From positions 1-18,918 of the forward strand of contig CAYTPE010000022.1 of the NCBI GenBank assembly GCA_964439885.1: DNA of 18,918 nucleotides. The letters run 5' to 3'. Numbering within the stretch: position 1 is the stretch's first letter; every line of letters begins with the position of its first letter. The notes beneath the pieces are model-generated. The model was given only the letters and a program-made list of their open reading frames with translations. It was not told the origin of the DNA and ran no database searches. Source of the DNA: CAYTPE01 sp964439885. Lineage in GTDB: Bacteria > Patescibacteriota > Patescibacteriia > Magasanikbacterales > GWA2-37-8. Below are positions 1 through 8,400 of the stretch, one piece after another. The translations under genes were made by a program, and so were the position numbers.

Positions 1-407
1 TGGAGCATTTCGTGAGAGAGTACGTGCAGAGCAAAAATATTTGGTTCGAACCCAGCATTTTTGGCTTCTTTTTCGATTTGAGCGCCGTTGAGAAAAATAC
101 CGTTTTTAATATCCGAATACTTGCCCAGTTCATTGTCAGTGGTTTCTATAAGCCCCGGCAAGTTAAAGATGTGCTGTCTTCCTAACACATTCGTATGTGT
201 AGGTTCAATACCAGAACGTTCAACGTACTCCTGTATAATAGAGCGCAGAGTATCAAAATCGACGGTGTCCAAAAAATGTTCCAAAAATTCATTTGGCACC
301 TCTTTTTCTCGCAGCGATAAGCGGTGAGAGTGTTCAATGTGGGACATGTCGTCGCTGCCAAACTCATTTCCTCTTTGATCAATGTAATGTACATCACGCG
401 ATCTCAT
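1..407 (-). CDS. Hypothetical protein, 3' end cut by window edge; possible HExxH metallopeptidase
   Basis: Open frame of 135 codons reading leftward off the window edge from an ATG whose complement is at 405-407. The translation begins MRSRDVHYIDQRGNEF. It is polar and acidic, with no signal peptide or membrane segment in the visible part. The last visible residues are HVLSHEML, and the next codon begins CA, so it must encode His or Gln. If it is His, the motif is HEMLH, a classical HExxH zinc-peptidase signature. The start lies 6 nt past the stop of the larger minus-strand gene, so the two are almost certainly one transcript and may be translationally coupled. No Shine-Dalgarno is visible. 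I do not recognise the family; the peptidase idea rests only on the partial motif. Confidence 0.7.
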   Translation of the reverse strand, partial: MRSRDVHYIDQRGNEFGSDDMSHIEHSHRLSLREKEVPNEFLEHFLDTVDFDTLRSIIQEYVERSGIEPTHTNVLGRQHIFNLPGLIETTDNELGKYSDIKNGIFLNGAQIEKEAKNAGFEPNIFALHVLSHEML

Positions 408-413
408 AAAATT

Positions 414-2153
414 TTATTCTACCACTTCCACCCCCTTGCTCGCGCCTTCGTCTTTGCTGCCCAGCTGGTTCGTCAAACCCGGCCGCGAGAGATTGTATTG
501 TTTGCCAACCTGCACGTCGGTGGCGGCAAAGAAGGTGGTGTTGGTGAGCTGCAGTACTTTACCCACTTGTTCGACGGTGGGAGTCACCGCAACTTCGAAA
601 TAAAGGCCAGTCTGGCTGTTGGGCGGTAAACTGGAATAGCTCCATGCTACCGTACGGTTGCCCGGATTATATTTGAGCTCAGGGCCAATGGTAACGCTTT
701 GATTGCCGGTAAAAACCGCGCCCTGTGGCAGTGTAGCAGAGAACGAGGCGTCTTTTATTTCATTCGTCGTATTGTCTACCGTTACCATTATCCAATATTT
801 GGTCGTTTGGCCCACAGCGGGCGGCAAAGGTCCGCGGCCAAGCTGATCACCCTCGTCGGTAAAGTAGCGCGCCTCGGCGTGTAGCGTTACCGTACTTGCT
901 ACAGCAGCCTCGGCTGGAGTACCTTCTTCCGAATAGCCGGTTGCGGTGGCATCCGTACTGTCAGCATACATCGTAGTCACAGCTTTGAAGCGGGCGTTTA
1001 CTGTCTGGCCAAGATTAAAAGCCGGTGCCAGTACGACGGTGAGTGTAAACGAATCTTCAGCGCCTGGTGAACCGTTTGCGAGCGCGGTACGGTTGGTTTC
1101 ATCGACCACCAATGTGTTTTTGTCCACATGCAGTTTGTTTTCGCGAGCAGTGGCGTTCAGGTCTACCATCCCTGGTGTAAAGCCGATACGCATCGAAAGG
1201 TGGCGCACACTCACGGTGCCGCTATTTTTCCATGAAACAATAAGTGGAATTTTTTGACCCGGCTCCACAAAACGCACCGGCTCGGCAAAACGGGCGGCAC
1301 TCGTAATGCGTGGCGCAAGTATGGTTACAGGTACACTATCGATGCGCTGCGTGAGCGTACGGCCCCGAATATCAATGGCGGTAGAAAATTGCACCGGAGC
1401 GGTGGCGTTGGCGGGGAGCGCGAGCGTGCCACGCAGCGTATAGGTGCTGCCAGCAGCCAGCAGTATGTCGTGTACCGTAGACGATGTTGTCAGTGGGTAG
1501 TTGGCAGCAACAGTAATATGGCTAAGCGAACTCGTGGAATTATTCTGAATCGTATATGTGAACGGAGTGGGGACGCGAGCGAAGGTGGTGGACGCGATGG
1601 TAAGTGAAGAGCCGACGATGCTTCCGGGCAGGTTGATAAAATAGCTGGCCGTTTTTTGTTCTCGTTCGGTTGAGCCGTCTGGAATATACGAAAAGGATTC
1701 TAAAATAGTGTCATGGCCACGCACTTCCGACCACAGCGTGCCGTACAAGTCGATGTGCCCGTTCGCGCCCGGTTTGAGGTCGGGGATAGTGAAGGTAGAA
1801 TCCTCCGGATGAAAATTATTTGGCAGCGTGGAAGTATTCAATATAAATCCGTCCGGAAGCTTCACTGCCAGTGTTACGTTTTGCAATACGCGTTTGCTGT
1901 GGTTGGTATAGTCGAGTGCCAGATGCGCTCCTTCGCCGCTCAAAAGCCGAGCGTCACCAAGCGAAATACGCAGCTCGATAAGATCGGTAATGCCCGGCTT
2001 CCACAAAAAGAAAAAAAGACTCGTGCCGAGCATGCCAATGGCTAGTGCGAGCAAGCAGAGATCAAAAACAAAAAGCTGTTTCGCGTGTTTGTAAATGCCA
2101 TGGTAGCGGGTGTGGTAGTGATGGTGGAAGAAACTGTGAATTTTTTTGAACAT
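414..2153 (-). CDS. Single-pass membrane protein with large extracellular beta-sandwich (DUF11/CARDB-like) region
   Basis: 579 residues from the ATG at 2153; a TTG two codons upstream is less likely. A basic, His-rich cytoplasmic tail (residues 1-27) is followed by one hydrophobic helix at about 28-50 (FVFDLCLLALAIGMLGTSLF). The remaining 520 residues are polar and rich in Thr, Ser, Val and Asn, with alternating beta patterns. Phrases such as LPDGFIL, LPQGAVF and 'PGNRTVAWSYSSLPPNSQTGLYFEV' segments recall the tandem beta-sandwich domains (DUF11/CARDB type) of surface proteins. It probably sits on the outer face of the cytoplasmic membrane as an N-terminally anchored scaffold or adhesin. It is first in an operon with the truncated gene 6 nt downstream. 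The leader carries a 7-bp hairpin (2181-2215). Specific function unknown; domain naming is from pattern recognition, not a search. Confidence 0.8.
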   Translation of the reverse strand: MFKKIHSFFHHHYHTRYHGIYKHAKQLFVFDLCLLALAIGMLGTSLFFFLWKPGITDLIELRISLGDARLLSGEGAHLALDYTNHSKRVLQNVTLAVKLPDGFILNTSTLPNNFHPEDSTFTIPDLKPGANGHIDLYGTLWSEVRGHDTILESFSYIPDGSTEREQKTASYFINLPGSIVGSSLTIASTTFARVPTPFTYTIQNNSTSSLSHITVAANYPLTTSSTVHDILLAAGSTYTLRGTLALPANATAPVQFSTAIDIRGRTLTQRIDSVPVTILAPRITSAARFAEPVRFVEPGQKIPLIVSWKNSGTVSVRHLSMRIGFTPGMVDLNATARENKLHVDKNTLVVDETNRTALANGSPGAEDSFTLTVVLAPAFNLGQTVNARFKAVTTMYADSTDATATGYSEEGTPAEAAVASTVTLHAEARYFTDEGDQLGRGPLPPAVGQTTKYWIMVTVDNTTNEIKDASFSATLPQGAVFTGNQSVTIGPELKYNPGNRTVAWSYSSLPPNSQTGLYFEVAVTPTVEQVGKVLQLTNTTFFAATDVQVGKQYNLSRPGLTNQLGSKDEGASKGVEVVE

Positions 2154-2180
2154 AGGCAAACCAAAATGTCAGAAGGGCCG

Positions 2181-2215
2181 GAAATGCCTAAAAGGCTTTT
2201 CTCGGCAAGCATTTC
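2181..2215 (-). other. Hairpin in leader of the 579-aa membrane protein gene
   Basis: GAAATGC (2181-2187) pairs with GCATTTC (2209-2215). An inner AAAAG/CTTTT pairing is possible. It lies about 28 nt upstream of the ATG at 2153 in the minus-strand transcript. No U-tract follows, so it is unlikely to be a terminator. I found no convincing promoter for this gene. Confidence 0.4.
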
Positions 2216-2303
2216 TAGCCTTTCAAGCTTTTCTTTATGAACTATTATCGAGTTATTTCTACAACTGTCTCACTACGACCAAAAATTAACACATATTTTT
2301 GGC

Positions 2304-2394
2304 TGTCATCTTGACCCGCCGCAGGCGGGGAAAGATCTAAGCAACATGTATTTTGGCCAGTACGCTTAGATTCTTCGCTACGCTCAGAATGACA
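2304..2394. repeat. REP/MITE-like inverted repeat, copy 1
   Basis: The left end TGTCATCTTGACCCGCC and the right end ...CGCTCAGAATGACA are imperfect inverted copies. Inner arms AGATCTAAGC and GCTTAGATTCT also pair. The 91-bp unit is intergenic. The same ends recur at 9169-9273 and, as a half element, at 16524-16589. This 'TGTCATcCTGA...AAGGATcT' family resembles short palindromic intergenic repeats common in bacterial genomes; it encodes nothing. Confidence 0.75.
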
Positions 2395-2465
2395 ATTGGC
2401 GAAACTTGCTGTAAGTTCTATCTACACATAGTATACTCCACTCAAGCCGCTCGGCGCAACAAAAA

Positions 2466-2492
2466 ACCTCTCTTTTTAGAGAGAGGCTGTTG
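2466..2492 (-). terminator. Intrinsic terminator overlapping the end of the HTH gene
   Basis: On the minus strand, CCTCTC TAAAAA GAGAGG is followed by TTTTTTG, a compact 6-bp-plus hairpin with a U-tract. The UAA stop of the HTH gene lies in the loop, so translation ends inside the terminator. It separates the HTH gene from the membrane-protein operon downstream. Confidence 0.8.
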
Positions 2493-2805
2493 GAATAGTG
2501 GGGGAGACAGGTTTGACGATTTTTGGGTTCGGAGAGAAAAGAGGGTTTTTGATTTTCCATCGGTCGACGAACTGCCCGATGCCTTTTTTGGCTAGCTTAT
2601 TTTTTATGGTGGTGTGGCGCTGCGACCATTTCACCAGGCTCTCAAAATTCAGTTTGTAGCGACCACCAACCACTACGTAGGTAACTTCCTGAGATTGGAT
2701 GGCGCGGCGAATGGTTTGAGCATTAACCCCAAACAAGCGGGCAGCTTCGGAAACTGACACTCGGATCATTTCTTTGTTTTCCGTTGGTCGATTAGCGTCC
2801 ACCAT
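2476..2805 (-). CDS. Excisionase/MerR-like helix-turn-helix DNA-binding protein, probable autoregulator
   Basis: 109 residues from the ATG at 2805. An upstream in-frame TTG at 2829 would translate the operator and lies before the predicted transcript start, so it is rejected. An internal ATG at 2769 (MIRVSVSEAARL) is an alternative. Residues about 12-65 (RVSVSEAARLFGVNAQTIRRAI...VGGRYKLNFESLVKW) match the winged HTH_17/excisionase pattern: a helix-turn-helix followed by a beta wing in which Arg and Tyr precede a short helix. The C-terminal third is basic and then Pro-rich. A sigma70-type promoter and three copies of one palindrome lie upstream, one directly over the transcript start, which suggests negative autoregulation. 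It stands alone between two terminators or spacers with no integrase nearby, so a regulator is likelier than a phage excisionase. Confidence 0.82.
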   Translation of the reverse strand: MVDANRPTENKEMIRVSVSEAARLFGVNAQTIRRAIQSQEVTYVVVGGRYKLNFESLVKWSQRHTTIKNKLAKKGIGQFVDRWKIKNPLFSPNPKIVKPVSPTIPTASL

Positions 2806-2807
2806 AT

Positions 2808-2829
2808 TTGTATAAAATAGTGTATACAA
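2808..2829. promoter_or_regulatory. Operator 1 (TTGTATAa-N6-GTATACAA) over the transcript start
   Basis: Half-sites at 2808-2815 and 2822-2829 with a 6-bp AATAGT spacer. One base departs from the perfect palindrome seen in the other two sites. It directly abuts the -10 box and covers the predicted start of transcription of the HTH gene, so bound protein would block RNA polymerase. Confidence 0.75.
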
Positions 2830-2857
2830 TCATAGCACATTTTGGCTTATTTGTCAA
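2829..2857 (-). promoter_or_regulatory. Sigma70-type promoter of the HTH gene
   Basis: On the minus strand: TTGACA (2857-2852), 17-bp spacer, TATGAT (2834-2829). Transcription should begin near 2822, giving a leader of about 17 nt before the ATG at 2805 with no Shine-Dalgarno. The match to consensus is strong. Confidence 0.8.
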
Positions 2858-2879
2858 GGCTGAGCACATTTCATTGTAA

Positions 2880-2907
2880 AATTTGTATACAATAGTGTAT
2901 ACAAATT
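2880..2907. promoter_or_regulatory. Operator 2, perfect 11-bp inverted repeat
   Basis: AATTTGTATAC (2880-2890), spacer AATAGT, GTATACAAATT (2897-2907). It has the same half-site and spacer length as operators 1 and 3. It lies about 23 bp upstream of the -35 box. Confidence 0.8.
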
Positions 2908-2954
2908 GAATAATAATTGAGCTAATTTTAGCAAAATGTATTTAAAAGTTTTTG

Positions 2955-2980
2955 ATTTGTATACATGAATGTATACAAAT
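2955..2980. promoter_or_regulatory. Operator 3, perfect 10-bp inverted repeat
   Basis: ATTTGTATAC (2955-2964), spacer ATGAAT, GTATACAAAT (2971-2980). Its centre is 74 bp from that of operator 2, which is 75 bp from operator 1, about seven helical turns each. Between this site and the sigma-factor promoter (2981-3079) I see only AT-rich sequence and a short run of CACGTT-type near-repeats around 3048-3074. Confidence 0.8.
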
Positions 2981-3079
2981 TTTGGAATATCATTTTGTCG
3001 TTGTTTCTTGATATAAATTCGACAAAGAAAAGAGCTTCAGACCGATTACACGTTTCACGTTCTACGTTGCACGATTTCA

Positions 3080-3108
3080 TTGACTTTTATCGATTTCTTT
3101 GGTATTCT
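3080..3108 (+). promoter_or_regulatory. Promoter of the sigma/anti-sigma operon
   Basis: TTGACT (3080-3085), 17-bp spacer, TATTCT (3103-3108). The predicted start near 3115 gives a leader of about 75 nt before the ATG at 3191. Confidence 0.6.
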
Positions 3109-3154
3109 TGAGTGAGAAATTATATATATAAGGTAGGGCAGATGCGAGAAAGTT

Positions 3155-3178
3155 AAGTGTAACACTTTTATTTTTTTT
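3155..3178 (+). promoter_or_regulatory. Weak attenuator-like hairpin plus U-tract in the sigma-factor leader
   Basis: AAGTG-TAA-CACTT (3155-3167) is followed by TTATTTTTTTT and ends 13 nt before the start codon. The stem is only 5 bp and AU-rich, so termination would be inefficient. It could lower basal expression or simply be an AT-rich leader. Confidence 0.3.
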
Positions 3179-3190
3179 ACGTCTTCTACG

Positions 3191-3733
3191 ATGTCCGGAA
3201 AAATTGCTGAAAAAATTCTGCTGTATAAAGTTCTCACCAAGCATGACCCGGAGGCCTACGCTCAGTTGTACGATGCCTATGTAGAACAAATCTATCGATT
3301 CATCTACTTCAAAGTGGCATCGCACGAAGAGGCCGAGGATCTTACCTCCGAAGTCTTCCTGAAAGCGTGGAACTATTTACAAGAGAATCGAGAAGTAAAA
3401 AGCTTCAGCGGATTGCTCTATAAAATGTCGCGTAACACCATTATCGACCTTTACCGACAAAAATCGGCCAAGCCGGAAGTGCAGCTGTCGGAAGAAATCG
3501 AAGTAGGAGATAAGGGTGAGTGGTATGCCGATGTTGCCGATAAACTAGAAGTACAAAAAATTGTACAGAGTCTAAAGAAACTCAAGCAAGAATACCAAGA
3601 GGTAGTGACCCTGCGATACATTGACGAGCTCGAGGTTGAAGAGATCGCCGAGATCACCGGCAAAGGAAAAGTGGCAATTCGAGTCACATTGCACCGAGCT
3701 TTAAAAAAGTTAAAAGAGTTAAATGAAAAATAA
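3191..3733 (+). CDS. ECF-type RNA polymerase sigma factor
   Basis: 180 residues, normal length for the sigma70 ECF (RpoE-like) family. Region 2 spans about residues 24-92 (LYDAYVEQIYRFIYF...AEDLTSEVFLKAW), including the core-binding and -10 recognition helices. Region 4 spans about 125-178 (LKKLKQEYQEVVTLRYIDELEVEEIAEITG...VTLHRALKKL), the -35-binding helix-turn-helix. The linker is acidic. It has no region 1.1 or 3, as expected. The gene immediately downstream encodes a membrane DUF5667 protein, the usual partner that would hold the factor inactive at the membrane. The start ATG has no Shine-Dalgarno. Its targets cannot be read from this window, but the surface-protein gene next in line is an obvious candidate. 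Confidence 0.92.
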   Translation: MSGKIAEKILLYKVLTKHDPEAYAQLYDAYVEQIYRFIYFKVASHEEAEDLTSEVFLKAWNYLQENREVKSFSGLLYKMSRNTIIDLYRQKSAKPEVQLSEEIEVGDKGEWYADVADKLEVQKIVQSLKKLKQEYQEVVTLRYIDELEVEEIAEITGKGKVAIRVTLHRALKKLKELNEK

Positions 3734-3767
3734 CATTATGGCATGTATCAAACTGCTTGCCATAATG
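3734..3767 (+). other. Perfect 10-bp inverted repeat between sigma and anti-sigma genes
   Basis: CATTATGGCA (3734-3743) pairs with TGCCATAATG (3758-3767) around a 14-nt loop. It begins at the base after the sigma-factor stop. There is no U-tract, so it may be a processing or stability element, or it may control the relative amount of the anti-sigma protein. An in-frame ATG at 3743 lies in the stem, a reason to prefer the ATG at 3779. Confidence 0.6.
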
Positions 3768-3778
3768 ACACCTCAAAT

Positions 3779-5182
3779 ATGTTTAGTGAGTTAACCTCAC
3801 AACTCAAAAAAGTCCGTACCGAAGGTGTGAATCCAAGCGCCGAATGGGTAAAATCCAATCGCGCGGTTTTATTGTCTCAAATTAAAAATACTATACCACT
3901 CGAAAATGACACGCGCGCGAGCGACAGACTGTGGAACGCGCTGTCGATTTTTGTCCCTCGTCAATTCGTCTTCTCGGTGGTGCGCCCGGTGGCAGCTCTG
4001 CTCGTCGTAGCCGTTACCATTACTACCGCCTATACCGGTACGGTGAAGGCTTCGTACGAATCGCTGCCAGGCGACACACTGTATCCAGCCAAACGTTTGG
4101 TGGAGAATATTCCCGTTACCGTTGCTTCCATCGTGGGCGACACGTCCACCGAAACCAAATTGCGCGCCGAGAACGCCAAACACCGCGCGGTGGAAGCAAG
4201 CCAGCTTGTGAAGACCAACGACCCGAACAAAATTGCCAAGGTGTCGCAAGCCGTGAATGATTTGAAAAATGAATTGAACACTATCAACGCCACGCTCGAC
4301 AGCTCGAAATCAAAACAAGACACAGCGCTGCCAGCCGTGGCGATTAAAGACGTAAAGCAAAGCACCGACGAAATAAAAAACGTGCTCCAAGATGTCAAGA
4401 CAAATTTGCTCTCCACCGCTACCAGCAGTGATGATACTGCCGTGACCCAGCAAGTGGCAGATACAAAAAATTTGGTTAAAGACGTATCGGTGAATGCTGT
4501 GGAAGCACTGGTGGCAAAACATTTAGATGGCGACAGTTCAGTTTCCAAAGACGAAGTAACAAAAATTATTAGCAACACTTTGCAAAACGTAGCAAGCGAC
4601 GCGAGCCAGTCGCAGCAAACAGTAGCAGGGGCAAAAAGTTTGGTAGAGTCGGTCAAAGTAGAAGTTAAAGATTTGACTGCCGAAGCCCAAAAGCAAAAAG
4701 ATCCCGTCTTGAACTCCACCACACAACAAGTATCACAACAAGTTTCTTCGGTGGCGAATCTGACGCAGACTGCCGTGGCTCAGACCCAGCAAGTGTCACA
4801 AGCGGTCGGCCAAAAAGTAGCCGAAGCCAACACGTTGCTTGGCAGTGGTGATTTGGTCAAAGCGGTTGACGCGGTGAAGCAAGTGAATCAAGCCACACAG
4901 GCGTCGGAAAATATTTCCGATGTCACTGTTCAAAAAACACAAACTGTTCTTCCAATTGTGCAAGTGATAAAAGATGTGGTTGCTACTGGAGCCACGACAT
5001 CGGTGGGCACGAGTTCGATTGGTACGCTCTTGAACACATTGAGTTCGACCACTTCGGCTGCCACGCTCTCCGCTACCAATACCGCCGCAATTGTAAAAAG
5101 TCTGCTCACGAGCACCACACCGCCCACCACGCCCACAAGCGCGACAGCGGCAACGAGTTCAAAAACAAGTTCAAATAAATAA
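3779..5182 (+). CDS. DUF5667-type membrane protein, putative anti-sigma factor
   Basis: 467 residues from the ATG at 3779; an ATG 12 codons earlier lies in a hairpin. The cytoplasmic N-terminus (1-60) contains WVKSNRAVLLSQI, a short amphipathic segment typical of sigma-binding tails. One transmembrane helix covers about 62-86 (FVFSVVRPVAALLVVAVTIT). Just outside it, residues 94-105 read SLPGDTLYPAKR, the hallmark of DUF5667. From about 115 to 390 the extracytoplasmic part is a long Gln/Lys/Val/Ala-rich helical or coiled-coil region. The last 70 residues are Thr/Ser/Ala-rich and low in complexity, ending PTTPTSATAATSSKTSSNK, suggesting a wall-spanning or glycosylated tail. It is the second gene of the sigma operon. 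Anti-sigma activity is inferred from gene order and the family, not shown. Confidence 0.82.
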   Translation: MFSELTSQLKKVRTEGVNPSAEWVKSNRAVLLSQIKNTIPLENDTRASDRLWNALSIFVPRQFVFSVVRPVAALLVVAVTITTAYTGTVKASYESLPGDTLYPAKRLVENIPVTVASIVGDTSTETKLRAENAKHRAVEASQLVKTNDPNKIAKVSQAVNDLKNELNTINATLDSSKSKQDTALPAVAIKDVKQSTDEIKNVLQDVKTNLLSTATSSDDTAVTQQVADTKNLVKDVSVNAVEALVAKHLDGDSSVSKDEVTKIISNTLQNVASDASQSQQTVAGAKSLVESVKVEVKDLTAEAQKQKDPVLNSTTQQVSQQVSSVANLTQTAVAQTQQVSQAVGQKVAEANTLLGSGDLVKAVDAVKQVNQATQASENISDVTVQKTQTVLPIVQVIKDVVATGATTSVGTSSIGTLLNTLSSTTSAATLSATNTAAIVKSLLTSTTPPTTPTSATAATSSKTSSNK

Positions 5183-5190
5183 TAAAAATA

Positions 5191-5241
5191 TTTTCCTTCC
5201 CAGCATTGGTTCGAAACTCGAATCAATACTGGGAGGGAAAA
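5191..5241 (+). terminator. Long hairpin after the sigma operon
   Basis: Two 24-nt arms (5191-5214 and 5218-5241) around a 3-nt loop. In RNA, 23 of 24 positions pair, two of them as G-U. The arms end in TTTTCC and GGAAAA. There is no long U-tract on the plus strand, so it may act as a weak or factor-aided terminator or as a 3' stabiliser. Confidence 0.6.
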
Positions 5242-5305
5242 GTTTGTTGATTAAGGCATGTGCATAAAGGTCGAGGGTCCATGGTGACTCGCCTGCCTAG
5301 TGTGA

Positions 5306-5377
5306 TCATGTACCGTATGGTACATGACAACTCTACCAAATCTGACCTCTGCTTTCGCCACCCGGCAAAAGACAGAG
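5306..5377 (+). promoter_or_regulatory. Structured leader of the S-layer-like gene (two hairpins)
   Basis: Hairpin A is TCATGTACC-GTAT-GGTACATGA (5306-5327), a perfect 9-bp stem. Hairpin B pairs CTCTGCTTT (5347-5355) with AAAGaCAGAG (5368-5377), with one bulged A and an inner GCC/GGC. No canonical Shine-Dalgarno lies close to the ATG at 5412; the nearest GGAG is 19 nt away. I could not assign a promoter with confidence within 5242-5305. Such leaders often stabilise mRNAs of abundant surface proteins; that role is inferred. Confidence 0.5.
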
Positions 5378-5411
5378 CGCGCAGAAGCGGAGAGTACTAT
5401 TAATTAAAATT

Positions 5412-8400
5412 ATGTCGACTGTAAAATCTATCGCACACAAAATCGTTACAATCGGCGTAGCAGTAGCAACTGTTTTCGTTTCCTTTGCGGGCGTTATGGC
5501 CGCTCAGGCAGTTGACGCTTCTTGTCCTGCTACCGTAGTTCCAGGTGCCATGATCCAGGTAACCACTCCTGTGAAAAAGGCAGCTGTCTACGCAGTAGAC
5601 AACAGCGGAAGCTACCGCTACTTCGACAGCGGAGACACATTCAAAACTTTGAATGCTGACAACTCCTATGCTGGTATCGTTGGTATTTCTCAGGCTTGTT
5701 TCAATTCGTTGACTCAGCCTGCTCAGGGTCCATTCCATGTGTTCCCACGCTATGGCTCTGGCGTTTACAAATATCTCAGTGGTGATCAATTATACTCCAT
5801 GGGTATGAACGGTACTTTGTACCCGATCACTGCTGCTGCAGCCACTGCTCTCTATGGTGCTAACTACAAAGTGATGACCGTCGGTTTGTCCGAATGGCCA
5901 TACTACACCAAGAGCAACATGTCATTTGACGGCACCAAGGTAATCCCTGGTATGCTCGTTTCAAATGGCGGCAAGACCTGGCTCGTTTCTGACGCTACAA
6001 CTGTTCGTGAAGTGACCGCTGCTGGTATGACCGGCAACCGCTTCAAGGCAGCATACGTACGTCCAGTTTCCGATGCTATGGTAGCCGGCTTCACCACTGG
6101 TGCTCCTGTCACCGGTATGGAAGCTGCTCTTTCCGACCGCTTGCAGTCTGGTGGCGTAGCCAACCAGCCTCAGCAGGTTTCCGTAGGCAGCCTCAACGTT
6201 GCCCTCGGTGCCAACACCCCAGCAGGTGGTAACGTTCCAGTTAACACCAATGACACCACTGGTCCATTCCCATTGTCTAAGGTTTTGAACCTTAACTTCT
6301 CGGCTGGTACCAACGCTGTCACCGTTACTGGCGTTAACCTCACCCGCGCAGGTCTTTCTACTGATTCCGACCTCACCAACGTCGTGCTCATGGACGGTTC
6401 CACTGTAATTGCTTCTAACCTTGGTATTTCCAACGGTAAGATCAATTTCAGCAACCCGAATGGCTTGTTCGTTGTTGGCGCTAACAGCACCAAGACGATC
6501 ACTGTTGCTGTTCAGGTTTCCACTGCCGGTGCTGGTCACACCTTCACGTTCTCGGTGGCTTCGGCTGGCGATGTAACGTCGAATGGTACCACCGGTGGTG
6601 CGTTCCCAATTTCTAGCAACACCTTTACTGGTACCAGCGTGGCTAACCTCGGTGGTCTCCAGATTACCAACTCTTCCGTTGGTACAACCTCGGCCACTGC
6701 TCTCTCCGTAAACGCGGGTCAGAAGCAGTTTGTCGCTGGTCAATTCACCTTGTTGGCTCAGAACCAGCTCATGCAGGTTCGTTCGATCAAATTTACCGAA
6801 ACTGGTTCCTTGAACCCAGCCAACGATTTGGCTAATGTCACCCTTTACAATGGTGGCCAGTCCCTCGGGACAGGTACTTGGAACGGCAACACCGTTGTGT
6901 TCGATCTTTCTGCCAACCCTCTCCAGCTTAACTCTGGTCAGAGCGCAGTATTGTATCTCTACACCGATGTTCCAGGTGGCGTAAACCGCTACTTCCAATT
7001 CTCCATTCAGCAGCGCTACGACGTTGTGGCTCACGACATGATGTACAACAACGACGTATTGCCAACCTTGAACACGGGCAACTTTGCAGTGAACATGTCC
7101 TATGTGAACGTGAACGCTGGTACGCTCGTTGTTACCAAGAATGCAACCTCTCCAACTACCAACTACGTACCAGGTGGTACTAACCAGGTATTGGCGAAGA
7201 TCGACATGACTGCTAACGGAGAAGCTGTTCGCGTAACCGGATACTCGCTCAATTTCCAGCAAATAGGTAATATCCTCAGCGCTTCGAATTTGACGAACGT
7301 TCGTGTTGTTGATGATCAGGGTCAACAGATCGGTACTACTCAGAGCACCATCTCAACGACCACCAATCCATACGCCCCAAGCTCGCTCAACTACATAGTC
7401 CCAGCTAACACCACTCGTGTTATCTCGATTATCGCTGATGTTGCCTCTTCCGCCACTGGCGCGGTGCAGGCCGGCTTCAGCAGCATTACCGCTCAAGGGT
7501 TTACTTCCTTGAACGCTATTAGCTTGTCCGGTCAATATGGTAACGTCATGACCAACTCCGGTGCATTGCTCACTGCCAACCTCAACAGTGGCTTGAACTC
7601 TGTCAGCGTAGTAGCTGGTCAGCCTGCCGCTAAAGTAGCTTCGTTCGCTTTGGTTGCCGGTGCTGCTTCCGCAGTGTCCGTCTCCAATGTGAGCTTGTCA
7701 GTTCCTTCAGCTGCTCTTAATGCCACCACCTCTGCTGCCTTCCAGAACCTCAAGGTTATGGTTGGTCAGACTCAACTTGGTCAGACTCAGGGTACCCTCT
7801 CTGACGGTGGTAGCATGACCTTCACTGCTTCGAACCCAATCGTGATTCCAGCAGGTGGTCAGGTTGTCTTGGATGTGTTCGCTGACGTGAAAAATGCCAG
7901 CGCTACATTCAGCGCATCTCCAGTAGTGAAACTCGCTGCAAGCGGTGTTTCCGCTATTGCCGCCGCTACCAACCAGGCTGTAACGAACGTTCCATCTTCC
8001 GTCATTAGCGGTCAGAACGTCACCTTGCAGTCTGCTGGTACGGTTACTGTGAGCATCTTCAACACTCCAGCTGCCGCTCAGGTAGGCATGGGTGTGAACA
8101 ACGTAAAATTGGCTACCTACAAGTTTACTGGTTCTGCCAACGAAGCGATGCAGGTTAACAACGTAACGTTGTCTGTAACCTCTTCCATTCCTGCCGCCTT
8201 CACCAACTTCCGCTTGATGAGCGGTAGCAAGGTGTACGGCAATGGCTTGAACCTCACCTCTGTTCTTGGTGGAACAACTTCTACCTTGTCATGGGTTGGC
8301 GTAAACATTCCAGTAGCTCAGAACGGCAACATCGTGCTCGATGTAGTAGCAGATGCTAACACTTGGGCCGCTATTCAGCCATCAGGTGCTGAAACAACCA

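Noticed and set aside
2806..2829. TTG start at 2829 for the HTH protein
   Set aside because: It would translate operator 1, lies upstream of the predicted transcript start and adds residues unrelated to the fold.
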